This document shows, piece by piece, positions 35,059 through 42,828 of a stretch of 64,000 nucleotides of DNA. Below the pieces are notes generated by a model. That model was not told the origin of the DNA. It was given only the letters and a program-made list of their open reading frames with translations, and ran no database searches. Position 1 is the stretch's first letter; each line of letters opens with the position of its first letter. Location of the stretch: assembly GCF_033842475.1 (NCBI RefSeq), contig NZ_JAWXYB010000018.1, forward strand, positions 2,521,001 to 2,585,000, read 5' to 3'. The position numbers and the translations under genes are program-made. The DNA comes from Acidiphilium acidophilum. Its GTDB lineage: Bacteria; Pseudomonadota; Alphaproteobacteria; Acetobacterales; Acetobacteraceae.

Positions 35059-36849
35059 ATGGCGGCCGTGACCGAAGCCTTTCAACCTGCGACCACACCC
35101 GCATCGGACTGGAGTGCCGCCACCAACTGGTCCGGCGGTGCCGTACCGGGCGCGGGCGTTGCCGCCGCGATCAGCGGGATCGCTGCCGTAGTCGATCCGG
35201 GCGTGACCATCGAGGCGGATCTGACGCTCGACTCCTCGGGTGGTCATGGAGCGGCACTGAGCGGCAATTTCGGCGCGGTGGTGCTGGGCGGATCGTCCAC
35301 CCTGTCGGTCAGCGGAACCGCAGCGCTCTACGCCGACGATTCAGTAGTCAATCAGGGCGTCGTTGCGGTCGGGACCGCATCGGACCTCGCCGTGGTGGTC
35401 GATCTCGGGGCAATCTCCGGGCTGACCGGCGCCCCCGCGGCGAGCTTCGCCAATGCAGGGATGATCGCCCTTTCCGCAGGCGCCGCGCTCGACATCGGCG
35501 GAACCGAATTCGAGAATACCGGGCTGGTCACGCTCACCGGCGGCACGCTCGCGGTGACGGGGGGAGCGATCGGCGGGGGAGGCACCATCGCTCTCAGTGC
35601 CGCTGCCCTGGCCGAATTCGGTGATGGTGTCGCCGATCAGCATTTTTCATTCACCGGCGAGGGCGGCACGATCGACCTTGCCGACCCTCTGCTCGGTCCC
35701 GGCGTCACCCTCAACGGGTTCACGATCGGCGATGCGATCGACTTGAGCACCCTGGCCGATGGCAGCATCGTGCAGGCCGGCACCGATGTAACGATCCTCA
35801 ACCGCAACGGCGGCATCGACGGATCGTTCGAACTCGCGGTGCCTGTCGATCTTCGAATGACGGCATCCGGAAGCGGCAGCGTCATTCTCGCGGTCCAGCC
35901 AGTACCATCCGACCCGCCGTGTTTCGCCCGTGGCACCGCAATCCTCACCCCTGCCGGCTATCGACCGGTTGAAACCCTTGTCGCCGGGGATCGCGTGGTG
36001 ACTGCGCAAGGCGGTGTCCTGCCGGTCATGTGGGTGGGCTCGCATGCACTCGACCTCGCACAGCATCCTGCGCCACGTAACGTACTGCCGATCCGCATCG
36101 CTCCCGGCGCACTGGCCCCGGGTGTTCCCCGCCGCGTGCTTCGGCTGTCGCCCGACCATGCGCTGTGGTTCGATGGCGTCCTGATCCCGGCGAAACTGCT
36201 GGTCAACGGCGCGACCATCATCCAGGAACGAGACACGCTGGCCGTCACCTATCATCATATCGAGCTGGCACGCCATGACGTGGTCCTTGCCGAAGCCACG
36301 CCGTGCGAGACGTACCTCGATACCGGCAATCGGCAGGGGTTCAGCACCGCCGGCTCCTGGCCAATCCGCCCGAAGCGCTGGGATCGCGATGCCTGTGGCC
36401 GTCTGATAACCGGCGGGGCGGCCTTGCGCGGGGTGCGCGTCGCGCTGCATCAGCGCGCCCTTGCACTCGGTTTCACCGTCAATGCGGAGCACGACATCGG
36501 CGTCTGGATCGATGGGAGACGGATCATGCCCGGAACATCCGGACGCTACGATCTTCCTGCATCACGACACGGCACCGCCGTCCTGCGCTCGAAACGCTTC
36601 ATCCCCGCGGAAGTCGACCCCGCATCGGACGACCGGCGCGAACTCGGTGTCGCCATCGCGGGTCTCCGTGCCGGACGGTGCCGCCTCGATATCGACGAGA
36701 TTGCGGCAAGCGGCTTCCACCCACGCGCCTCCGGCGACCGAGCGCGGTGGACCGATGGTGCCGGCACGATCCTGCTGCCCCCGGCCGCGCGATCCATCGC
36801 GTTCGAGCTTGCGGCGGTGCCGTTGCTCTGGACGCCGCGGATCGGCTGA
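35059..36849 (+). CDS. Hint (hedgehog/intein) domain protein, long form with beta-repeat N terminus
   Basis: A 596-residue protein. Residues 1-280 are a Gly/Ala/Thr-rich beta-repeat region like adhesin-type beta-helices (VVLGGSSTLSVSGTAAL; GLVTLTGGTLAVTGGAIGGGG). The Hint_2 domain begins at C288 (CFARGTAILTPAGYRPVETL) and includes GDRVVTAQGG, LSPDHALWFDGVLIPAKLL and CETYLDTGNR. A C-terminal domain (about 470-590) carries FIPAEVDPASDDRRELGVA and RWTDGAGTILLP, matching the other Hint protein. GGGGGA lies six bases before the ATG. There is no classical signal peptide. A surface or secreted protein cut at the Hint junction is inferred. Confidence 0.82.
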   Translation: MAAVTEAFQPATTPASDWSAATNWSGGAVPGAGVAAAISGIAAVVDPGVTIEADLTLDSSGGHGAALSGNFGAVVLGGSSTLSVSGTAALYADDSVVNQGVVAVGTASDLAVVVDLGAISGLTGAPAASFANAGMIALSAGAALDIGGTEFENTGLVTLTGGTLAVTGGAIGGGGTIALSAAALAEFGDGVADQHFSFTGEGGTIDLADPLLGPGVTLNGFTIGDAIDLSTLADGSIVQAGTDVTILNRNGGIDGSFELAVPVDLRMTASGSGSVILAVQPVPSDPPCFARGTAILTPAGYRPVETLVAGDRVVTAQGGVLPVMWVGSHALDLAQHPAPRNVLPIRIAPGALAPGVPRRVLRLSPDHALWFDGVLIPAKLLVNGATIIQERDTLAVTYHHIELARHDVVLAEATPCETYLDTGNRQGFSTAGSWPIRPKRWDRDACGRLITGGAALRGVRVALHQRALALGFTVNAEHDIGVWIDGRRIMPGTSGRYDLPASRHGTAVLRSKRFIPAEVDPASDDRRELGVAIAGLRAGRCRLDIDEIAASGFHPRASGDRARWTDGAGTILLPPAARSIAFELAAVPLLWTPRIG

Positions 36850-36938
36850 GCGGACGCCAACAAACCCGGTTGCGATTCGCAACGAGGCTGATATCGGCCA
36901 TTCCGTCTTGCGCCTCGCCACAGGCCCGGGTTCGGCGT

Positions 36939-36955
36939 TTGGCCGTGATCTTGCA
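36939..36955 (+). promoter_or_regulatory. Sigma-54 (RpoN) promoter for nasTS
   Basis: TTGGCCGTGATCTTGCA has GG and GC separated by exactly ten bases and a perfect TTGCA -12 element. The consensus is YTGGCACG-N4-TTGCW. A start about 12 bases downstream of the GC would lie near 36965, leaving a short leader before the nasT GTG at 36997. No clear NtrC site was found. The rest of the gap 36850-36996 holds a 6-bp hairpin (GTTGCG/CGCAAC, 36869-36883) without a U tract. Confidence 0.65.
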
Positions 36956-36996
36956 TCGCTCCCCCATGATCGACCAGGCGGAGCTGACAGCAGGAC

Positions 36997-37617
36997 GTGG
37001 ACATATTGATCGCCGACACCGATCCGGCACGAGCGACGGCGCTGGCCGCGCGGCTCGCCGGCCAGACCGGGACCGGGCGCATCCGCATCGCCCCGGCCGA
37101 TCAGAACCTCGCCGCGATCGTCGCGGTCGAGCAGCCGGACATCGTGATCGTGGACATGGCACGCCCGGATCGCGACAGCCTGGAGCAGTTGCGCAGTATC
37201 ACGGCTCAGCTGGCCCCGGTGACGCTGTTCATCGACGAGGACGATCCGGCGTTCATGGAAGAGGCAATCGCAGCCGGGGTGGTGTCGTATCATGTCAACG
37301 CCGCCACAAACGTTGATATCAAGCCGGTTCTGCGCAGTGCGATCGCGCTGTACCGCTACGCCAGCCGGCGCGAGAAGCGGTTGGCGGCAGCGGAAGCGGA
37401 ACTGGCGGACCGGCGGTTGATCGAGCGTGCCAAAAAACTGCTGATCCAGCGTGACCGGATGAGCGAGCCGGCCGCCCACCGGTTTCTGCAGCGCCGGGCC
37501 ATGGAGCGACAGATGCGGCTGGCCGACGTGGCGCGCGGGTTGCTGCGGGACTCCGAGGCACCCGAGTCCGATTTGTCCGAACGCAGTTGGCCGGGCACGG
37601 AAGGGACAGGATCGTGA
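36997..37617 (+). CDS. nasT: Nitrate/nitrite-responsive ANTAR antiterminator NasT
   Basis: A 206-residue response-regulator-like RNA-binding protein. The receiver-type domain (residues 1-120) has D53 in IVIVDMARPD. A coiled-coil linker (ASRREKRLAAAEAELADRRL) leads to a C-terminal ANTAR domain (about 140-185) with LIERAKKLLIQRDRMSE and the helical RRAMERQMRLADVA. NasT binds dual hexaloop hairpins in nas leaders to allow transcription and is held inactive by NasS without nitrate. The start is GTG. It overlaps nasS by four bases (GTGA). Confidence 0.92.
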   Translation: MDILIADTDPARATALAARLAGQTGTGRIRIAPADQNLAAIVAVEQPDIVIVDMARPDRDSLEQLRSITAQLAPVTLFIDEDDPAFMEEAIAAGVVSYHVNAATNVDIKPVLRSAIALYRYASRREKRLAAAEAELADRRLIERAKKLLIQRDRMSEPAAHRFLQRRAMERQMRLADVARGLLRDSEAPESDLSERSWPGTEGTGS

Positions 37618-38519
37618 GTGCTCAGGGTTTACGCATCGGCATCGTGCAGTTGCTCGATAGCGCGCCGGTTCTGCTGGCGCGCGAGTTCGGATATTTCACC
37701 CAGGCCGGGCTCGACGTTACCGTGGTAATCGAACCTTCCTGGGCCAACATCGCGGACAAGCTGGCCTATGGCATGCTGGATGCCGCCGTCATTCTGGGAC
37801 CGCTGGCGGTCGCGATGACATTGGGGCTTCGAGGCCGACCGAGCGCCTTGCGCTTCGCGGGCACGCTGAGCCGTAACGGCAATGCGATCGTGCTGGCGGC
37901 AGGCCGGGCGGCGGCACCCGTGCGGTTCGCCGTCGTGCATGCCTATTCCAACCACGATCTCCTGCTGCGTGACTGGATCGCCGCGAGCGGTATGGTGCCT
38001 GCTGATGCCAGCATCATCACGCTGCCGCCGCCCGATATGGTGAATGCGCTGGAACGCGGCAGCATCGACGGGTTCTGCGCCGGGGCGCCGTGGGGCAGCA
38101 TCGCGGTACGGCAGGGAGCCGGGATAATTACGGCGGTCTCGGCCGATCTCGCCCCGGATCATCCGGAAAAACTGCTGGTGTTGCGTGCCGAATTCGCGGA
38201 CGCGCACCCGATGGCGGCAGCGGCGCTCCGCGATGCGCTGGGTGCGGCGACGTCCCTGTGCGGCACGGCGTCGGCGCGTCGGGATCTCGCGGCGATTCTG
38301 GCGGCGCCACGTAATCTCGATCTCCCCTCATCCGTGCTCGAGGCGGCACTGACGCCCTCCGGCGGCAATCCTGTGTTCATGACCGGGGCGGCGCTGCGCC
38401 CTGCGGTGGCAGACCTGGAGTGGACGATCGCGCGGATGCAGGCCGCCGGGCATCTCGCCGGAACGGATCCCACGCAGGCGGTCGCGACGCTGATGGGAAC
38501 GCCGTCGGTATCGGACTAA
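37614..38519 (+). CDS. nasS: Nitrate sensor NasS (NrtA/CmpA-like binding protein)
   Basis: A 301-residue cytoplasmic protein with the fold of nitrate ABC-transporter binding proteins. It begins LRIGIVQLLDSAPVLLAREFGYF and contains AVILGPLAVAMTLGLRG and GSIDGFCAGAPWGSIAV. There is no signal peptide, as expected for the NasS sensor that binds nitrate or nitrite and releases NasT. The GTG start overlaps the nasT stop. The gene order T then S is the reverse of what I recall as common (S then T). Confidence 0.9.
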   Translation: MSAQGLRIGIVQLLDSAPVLLAREFGYFTQAGLDVTVVIEPSWANIADKLAYGMLDAAVILGPLAVAMTLGLRGRPSALRFAGTLSRNGNAIVLAAGRAAAPVRFAVVHAYSNHDLLLRDWIAASGMVPADASIITLPPPDMVNALERGSIDGFCAGAPWGSIAVRQGAGIITAVSADLAPDHPEKLLVLRAEFADAHPMAAAALRDALGAATSLCGTASARRDLAAILAAPRNLDLPSSVLEAALTPSGGNPVFMTGAALRPAVADLEWTIARMQAAGHLAGTDPTQAVATLMGTPSVSD

Positions 38520-38621
38520 CTATCGATCATATGATTATTTTATAGATATTTCTAGACTATAAAAGCGTCATATTAGTCCGTTCGTTCTCGTCTCGTCCTA
38601 AGTTTAGGCTGATATGCCGGT

Positions 38622-38638
38622 TGGCATCCTTTTTGCCT
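38622..38638 (+). promoter_or_regulatory. Sigma-54 (RpoN) promoter for the nitrate assimilation operon
   Basis: TTGGCATCCTTTTTGCC has GG (38623-38624) and GC (38635-38636) with a ten-base spacer and a TTGC -12 element; it deviates from consensus at TC after TGGCA. A start near 38647 would give a leader of about 128 bases before the transporter ATG. It overlaps a small stem (ATGCC/GGCAT, 38614-38627) followed by T5, which alone could look like a weak terminator for nasS. Confidence 0.65.
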
Positions 38639-38646
38639 TTGTGACT

Positions 38647-38774
38647 TGGCACGGGGACGTGCACCGCCGCTGCCAAGGACGGTATCGGTGATCGGACGGG
38701 ACGAAAGTTCCAACGCCCAGAATCGCGCGCCAACGAAGGCCGTTTGTGAACCGCAGGTTCACAGGAGTGCGACA
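38647..38774 (+). promoter_or_regulatory. Candidate NasT-responsive ANTAR leader RNA
   Basis: The untranslated leader of the transporter-nirBD-nasA operon. Two hairpins have six-base loops with A at position 1 and G at position 4, the ANTAR target signature: TGCC[AAGGAC]GGTA at 38671-38684 and GCC[AACGAA]GGC at 38729-38740. Between them a GGGAC-GAAA-GTTCC tetraloop hairpin (38698-38711) is possible. A competing stem CTTGGCA (38645-38651) / TGCCAAG (38671-38677) would disrupt the first hexaloop hairpin. A strong 8-bp stem TGTGAACC/GGTTCACA (38745-38763) ends at the AGGAG ribosome site and has no U tract. Confidence 0.6.
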
Positions 38775-40007
38775 ATGAGCTTACCACGTGAAAAATCGTT
38801 CCTGAAGGCGGGCCACTGGCCCACCCTGTTCGCCGCCTTCCTGTATTTCGACATGAGTTTCATGATCTGGGTGCTGCTGGGACCGTTAGCAGTGCAGATC
38901 GGCACGGCCTTGCACCTCGACCCGGCGCAGAAGGGTTTCATGGTCGCGCTGCCGGTCCTCGCCGGCGCGCTGCTGCGGATCGTCGGCGGTTTCGCGGTCG
39001 ATCAGTTCGGTGCGCGGGTGACCGCGATCGTGGCGCAACTCATCGTTATCGCGGGCCTCGCCGTGGTCGGCATTGTGGGGATCACCTCATATCATGAGGT
39101 GCTGGCGATCGGGTTGCTGCTCGGCATCGGCGGTGCCTCCTTCGCCGTGGCGTTGCCGCTGGCGTCGCGCTGGTATCCGCCCGAACATCAGGGCACCGCT
39201 ATGGGCATTGCCGGGGCCGGGAACATCGGCACCGTCGTCACTGCGCTCGCGGCACCGGGGCTTGCCATCGCGATCGGCGTGAGCGGCGTATTCAGCCTGG
39301 CCGCGGCGATCATGGCCGCAACGTTGGTGGTGTTCGCGCTGATGGCGAAAAACCCGCCGACCTATCGGTTTCCGCAGCCGCTGGGGGCCTATTTCAAAGT
39401 TTTGCGGGTGGCCGACACCTGGTGGTTCATGGGGTTCTACGGCGTCACCTTTGGTGGATTCGTCGGCCTGTCAGCGTCGCTGACGTTGTATTTTCACAGC
39501 ACGTATGGGCTGACGCCCGTTCACGCCGGGTTTGCAACCGCCTTATGCGCCTTCGTGGGCGGCTCGATCCGCCCCTATGGCGGGTATCTGGCCGACCGGA
39601 TCGGCGGCGTCCGCGTGCTGTCGGTGCTGTATCTGGTCGCAGCGGCGGCATTGATCGTGCTCAGCATGGGAATCGGCGCGTTCTGGCCGGCGCTGGCTGT
39701 CTTCATCGTGGTGATGGCGGCGTTCGGCATGGGGGACGGCGCGATCTTTCAACTGATCCCGATGCGGTTCGGCCGCGAGATCGGCACCGCCACCGGCTTC
39801 GTCGGCATGGCAGGCGGGATCGGCGGGTTTTATCTCGCATCCAGCATGGGGTTGTCGAAGCAACTGACCGGATCGTACGGCGCCGGATTTCTGATTTTCG
39901 CAGGTCTCGCCCTGCTCGCTTTCGGTGGGCTCTCGATTGTGAAGCACCGCTGGCGCGCCGATTTCACCGCGGCCACGTCGGTCGAGGGTGCCACGGTTCG
40001 CGTTTGA
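38775..40007 (+). CDS. MFS nitrate/nitrite transporter (NarK/NasA family)
   Basis: A 410-residue, twelve-helix transporter of the nitrate/nitrite porter family. The signature GGASFAVALPLASRWYPPEH and GTAMGIAGAGNIGT is in helix 5, and a second GMAGGIGGFYLASSMG block lies in helix 11. The substrate-binding Arg in LLRIVGGFAVDQFG is also visible. ATG 38775 has AGGAG seven bases upstream; the reading frame extends further up through the leader RNA but is not coding there. It is the first structural gene of the assimilation operon. Confidence 0.92.
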   Translation: MSLPREKSFLKAGHWPTLFAAFLYFDMSFMIWVLLGPLAVQIGTALHLDPAQKGFMVALPVLAGALLRIVGGFAVDQFGARVTAIVAQLIVIAGLAVVGIVGITSYHEVLAIGLLLGIGGASFAVALPLASRWYPPEHQGTAMGIAGAGNIGTVVTALAAPGLAIAIGVSGVFSLAAAIMAATLVVFALMAKNPPTYRFPQPLGAYFKVLRVADTWWFMGFYGVTFGGFVGLSASLTLYFHSTYGLTPVHAGFATALCAFVGGSIRPYGGYLADRIGGVRVLSVLYLVAAAALIVLSMGIGAFWPALAVFIVVMAAFGMGDGAIFQLIPMRFGREIGTATGFVGMAGGIGGFYLASSMGLSKQLTGSYGAGFLIFAGLALLAFGGLSIVKHRWRADFTAATSVEGATVRV

Positions 40008-40036
40008 TCTGCCTGGAATAACGGAAGGTTAACTCA

Positions 40037-42481
40037 ATGGATGGTTCCAACATCGTCAGGCCACGTCTCGTGGTCATTGGCAACGGTATGGCGGGGATGC
40101 GCACCGTCGAAGACATTCTCGCGATTGCGCCGGGGTATTTCGACATCACGGTGTTCGGTGGCGAGCCGCAACCGAATTACGACCGGATCATGCTCTCCCC
40201 GCTGCTCGCCGGCGGCAAGAGCTTCGCCGACATCGTGCTCAACGATTACGACTGGTATAAATCGAACAATATCCGCCTGATCGCGGGCGAGCACGTCGAC
40301 TGGATCGATCGCAAGCAGCGCGTGGTGCGCGGTGCGAAGGGCAGCGAGGTGCCATACGATATGCTGCTGCTCGCAACCGGCTCGAATCCGTTCGTGCTGC
40401 CGATCCCGGGAGCGGACAAGGCCGGTGTGCTGACCTTCCGGACGGTCGCAGATGTCGAGGACATGCTGGCTGTGGTCCGGCAGGGAACCAGAGCCGTGGT
40501 GATCGGCGGCGGACTGCTCGGGCTCGAGGCCGCGCACGGGCTCAATCTGCGGGGCGCGGACGTGACGGTCATCCACCTGATGCCGACCTTGATGGAACGC
40601 CAACTCGACCCGTCGGCGGCACATCTGCTCGAGTTCGCTCTGTCCAAACGCGGCATGACGATTTTGACCGCGACCGAAACCGCCGCTTTCGAGGGCGATG
40701 AGCGGGTGAGCGCGGTGCGGCTGAAGGACGGCACCGCAATCCCCGCCGATCTGGTGGTGATGGCGGTGGGAATACGGCCGAACGCAGGGTTGGCACGTGC
40801 GGTCGGCATCGAGTGTAATCGCGGCGTCCTGGTCGATGACTGGATGCGCACGTCCGATCCCGCGATTTTCGCGATCGGCGAATGCGTCGAGCATAACGGG
40901 CAGGTGTTCGGGCTGGTCGCGCCGATTTGGGAGATGGCCAAAGTCGCGGCACGGGCCATGACCAATGCGCCCGGTGCCGGCTTCACCCCGGTTGCCAGCG
41001 TGACGCGATTGAAAGTCTCCGGCGTGGATATGGTTTCGGCCGGCGCGTTCATGGGCGACGCCACCACCGACGACATCGTGCTGCGCGATGCGGCGCGGGG
41101 GATTTATAAGCGGCTGGTGCTGCGTGAGAACCGCATCGTTGGCATGGTATGCATCGGCGATGCGCGGGATGCGGCGTGGCACTTCCAGCTGATGAAAGAC
41201 GAAGCTGACATCGAGGCGTTCCGCGACAGCCTGATTTTCGGTCCCGTCGGCGACGGCCCCGCCGACCCCGACGCCGCCGTGCTGGCCATGCCGGACAATG
41301 CCGAAATCTGCGGCTGCAACGGCGTGTGCAAGGGCAAGATCGTCGCCTCGATCGGCGAATTCGGACTCGCGACGATCGAGGATGTCCGGGCCAAGACCAA
41401 GGCGTCGTCATCCTGCGGCTCTTGCACCGGGCTGGTCGAGGCGCTGCTGCGGACCACGCTGGGGGAGTCTTACGCGCCGGCGGCCGTCAAGCCGATGTGC
41501 AAATGCACGGATCTGCCGCATGACGAGGTCCGGCGGCGGATTGTCGGCGGCGCGTTGAAATCGATCGCGGCGGTGATGCAGGCCCTGGAATGGCACACGC
41601 CGGATGGCTGCGCCTCGTGCCGGCCGGCACTGAATTATTACCTGATCTGCGCATGGCCCGGCGAATATGTCGATGATCAGCAGTCGCGCTTCGTCAATGA
41701 GCGGATGCACGCCAACATCCAGAAGGACGGTACCTACTCCGTGGTGCCGCGCATGTGGGGCGGCCTGACCAGTTCGCGCGAACTGCGCGCCATCGCCGAC
41801 GTGGTCGACAAATACTCGATTCCCGAAGTGAAAATAACCGGCGGCCAGCGGATCGATATGCTCGGGGTCAAACGCGAAGACCTGACGGCGGTATGGCGCG
41901 ACCTGAACGCGGCGGGGCTGGTCTCCGGCCATGCTTACGGCAAGGCGCTGCGCACGGTGAAAACCTGCGTCGGTTCGGAATGGTGCCGCTTCGGCACCCA
42001 GAACTCCACCGCGATGGGCGTGGCGCTGGAACGGATGTCCTGGGGCTCGTGGTCGCCGCACAAGTTCAAGATGGCGGTTTCAGGCTGTCCGCGTAACTGC
42101 GCGGAAGCCACGATCAAGGATTTCGGCGTGATCGCGACCGAGGCAGGGTGGGACCTGCTGGTCGGCGGCAACGGCGGCATCAAGCTGCGCGGCACGGATC
42201 TGCTGTGCAAAGTCACCACCGATGCGGAGGTGATCGAATATTGCGCGGCATTCATGCAGGTCTATCGCGAGGAGGCGCGGTATCTGGAGCGCACCGCGCC
42301 CTGGATCGAGCGGGTCGGAATCGATTACGTGCGACAGCGTGTGGTCGAGGACCATGACGGGCGACGCGCTCTCGCGGCCCGGTTCCATCATGCCCAGACC
42401 TTCGCGCAGTTCGATCCCTGGGCGCAGCAATCGACCGGCCCGGAACCGGCACAATACAGCCACGTCGCGGAGCTGGTCTGA
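40037..42481 (+). CDS. nirB: Assimilatory NAD(P)H nitrite reductase large subunit
   Basis: An 814-residue enzyme reducing nitrite to ammonia in the cytoplasm. The order is: FAD domain (LVVIGNGMAGMRTVEDIL), NADH domain (AVVIGGGLLGLEAAHGLNLRGADVT), a BFD-like [2Fe-2S] domain (residues about 417-475, CGCNGVCKGKI and SSSCGSCTG), then the ferredoxin-like and siroheme/[4Fe-4S] domains. Cluster and siroheme ligands are C644, C650, C684 and C688 (TCVGSEWC; SGCPRNC). GGAAGG lies upstream of the ATG. It ends one base into nirD (TGATGG). Confidence 0.95.
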   Translation: MDGSNIVRPRLVVIGNGMAGMRTVEDILAIAPGYFDITVFGGEPQPNYDRIMLSPLLAGGKSFADIVLNDYDWYKSNNIRLIAGEHVDWIDRKQRVVRGAKGSEVPYDMLLLATGSNPFVLPIPGADKAGVLTFRTVADVEDMLAVVRQGTRAVVIGGGLLGLEAAHGLNLRGADVTVIHLMPTLMERQLDPSAAHLLEFALSKRGMTILTATETAAFEGDERVSAVRLKDGTAIPADLVVMAVGIRPNAGLARAVGIECNRGVLVDDWMRTSDPAIFAIGECVEHNGQVFGLVAPIWEMAKVAARAMTNAPGAGFTPVASVTRLKVSGVDMVSAGAFMGDATTDDIVLRDAARGIYKRLVLRENRIVGMVCIGDARDAAWHFQLMKDEADIEAFRDSLIFGPVGDGPADPDAAVLAMPDNAEICGCNGVCKGKIVASIGEFGLATIEDVRAKTKASSSCGSCTGLVEALLRTTLGESYAPAAVKPMCKCTDLPHDEVRRRIVGGALKSIAAVMQALEWHTPDGCASCRPALNYYLICAWPGEYVDDQQSRFVNERMHANIQKDGTYSVVPRMWGGLTSSRELRAIADVVDKYSIPEVKITGGQRIDMLGVKREDLTAVWRDLNAAGLVSGHAYGKALRTVKTCVGSEWCRFGTQNSTAMGVALERMSWGSWSPHKFKMAVSGCPRNCAEATIKDFGVIATEAGWDLLVGGNGGIKLRGTDLLCKVTTDAEVIEYCAAFMQVYREEARYLERTAPWIERVGIDYVRQRVVEDHDGRRALAARFHHAQTFAQFDPWAQQSTGPEPAQYSHVAELV

Positions 42482-42828
42482 TGGACGGGATGATGGCGGA
42501 GGCCGCCTATGTCGATATCGCGGCGCTCGATGATATCCCTCTGCGCGGGGCGCGCACTGTCGCAACCGGCCACGGTGATATCGCGGTGTTTCGCACCGGC
42601 GACGATACCGTGTTCGCGCTGCGCGATTCCTGCCCGCATCGGGGGGGGCCGATCAGCCAGGGCATCGTACACGGGCACGGGGTGACCTGCCCGCTGCATG
42701 GCTGGGTATTTTCGCTCGAAACCGGCGCGGCGGTGGGAGAGGATGTGCCGTGCATCGCACGGTTTCGGGTGCGGATCGAAGGAAATCGGGTCCAACTCGA
42801 CATCACCGGGCCGATCGCGGCCTCATGA
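42481..42828 (+). CDS. nirD: Nitrite reductase small subunit (Rieske-like)
   Basis: A 115-residue Rieske-fold protein that pairs with NirB. Unlike many NirD proteins, which lack the cluster, this one keeps both Rieske boxes: CPHRGG (about residue 50) and CPLHGW (about residue 70), so a [2Fe-2S] cluster is likely. It overlaps nirB by one base and nasA by four (ATGA). Confidence 0.92.
   Translation: MDGMMAEAAYVDIAALDDIPLRGARTVATGHGDIAVFRTGDDTVFALRDSCPHRGGPISQGIVHGHGVTCPLHGWVFSLETGAAVGEDVPCIARFRVRIEGNRVQLDITGPIAAS

Noticed and set aside
38611..38636. Short stem plus T5 as a terminator after nasS
   Set aside because: The stem is only five pairs and the same bases form a better sigma-54 promoter with exact spacing; a dual role is not excluded.
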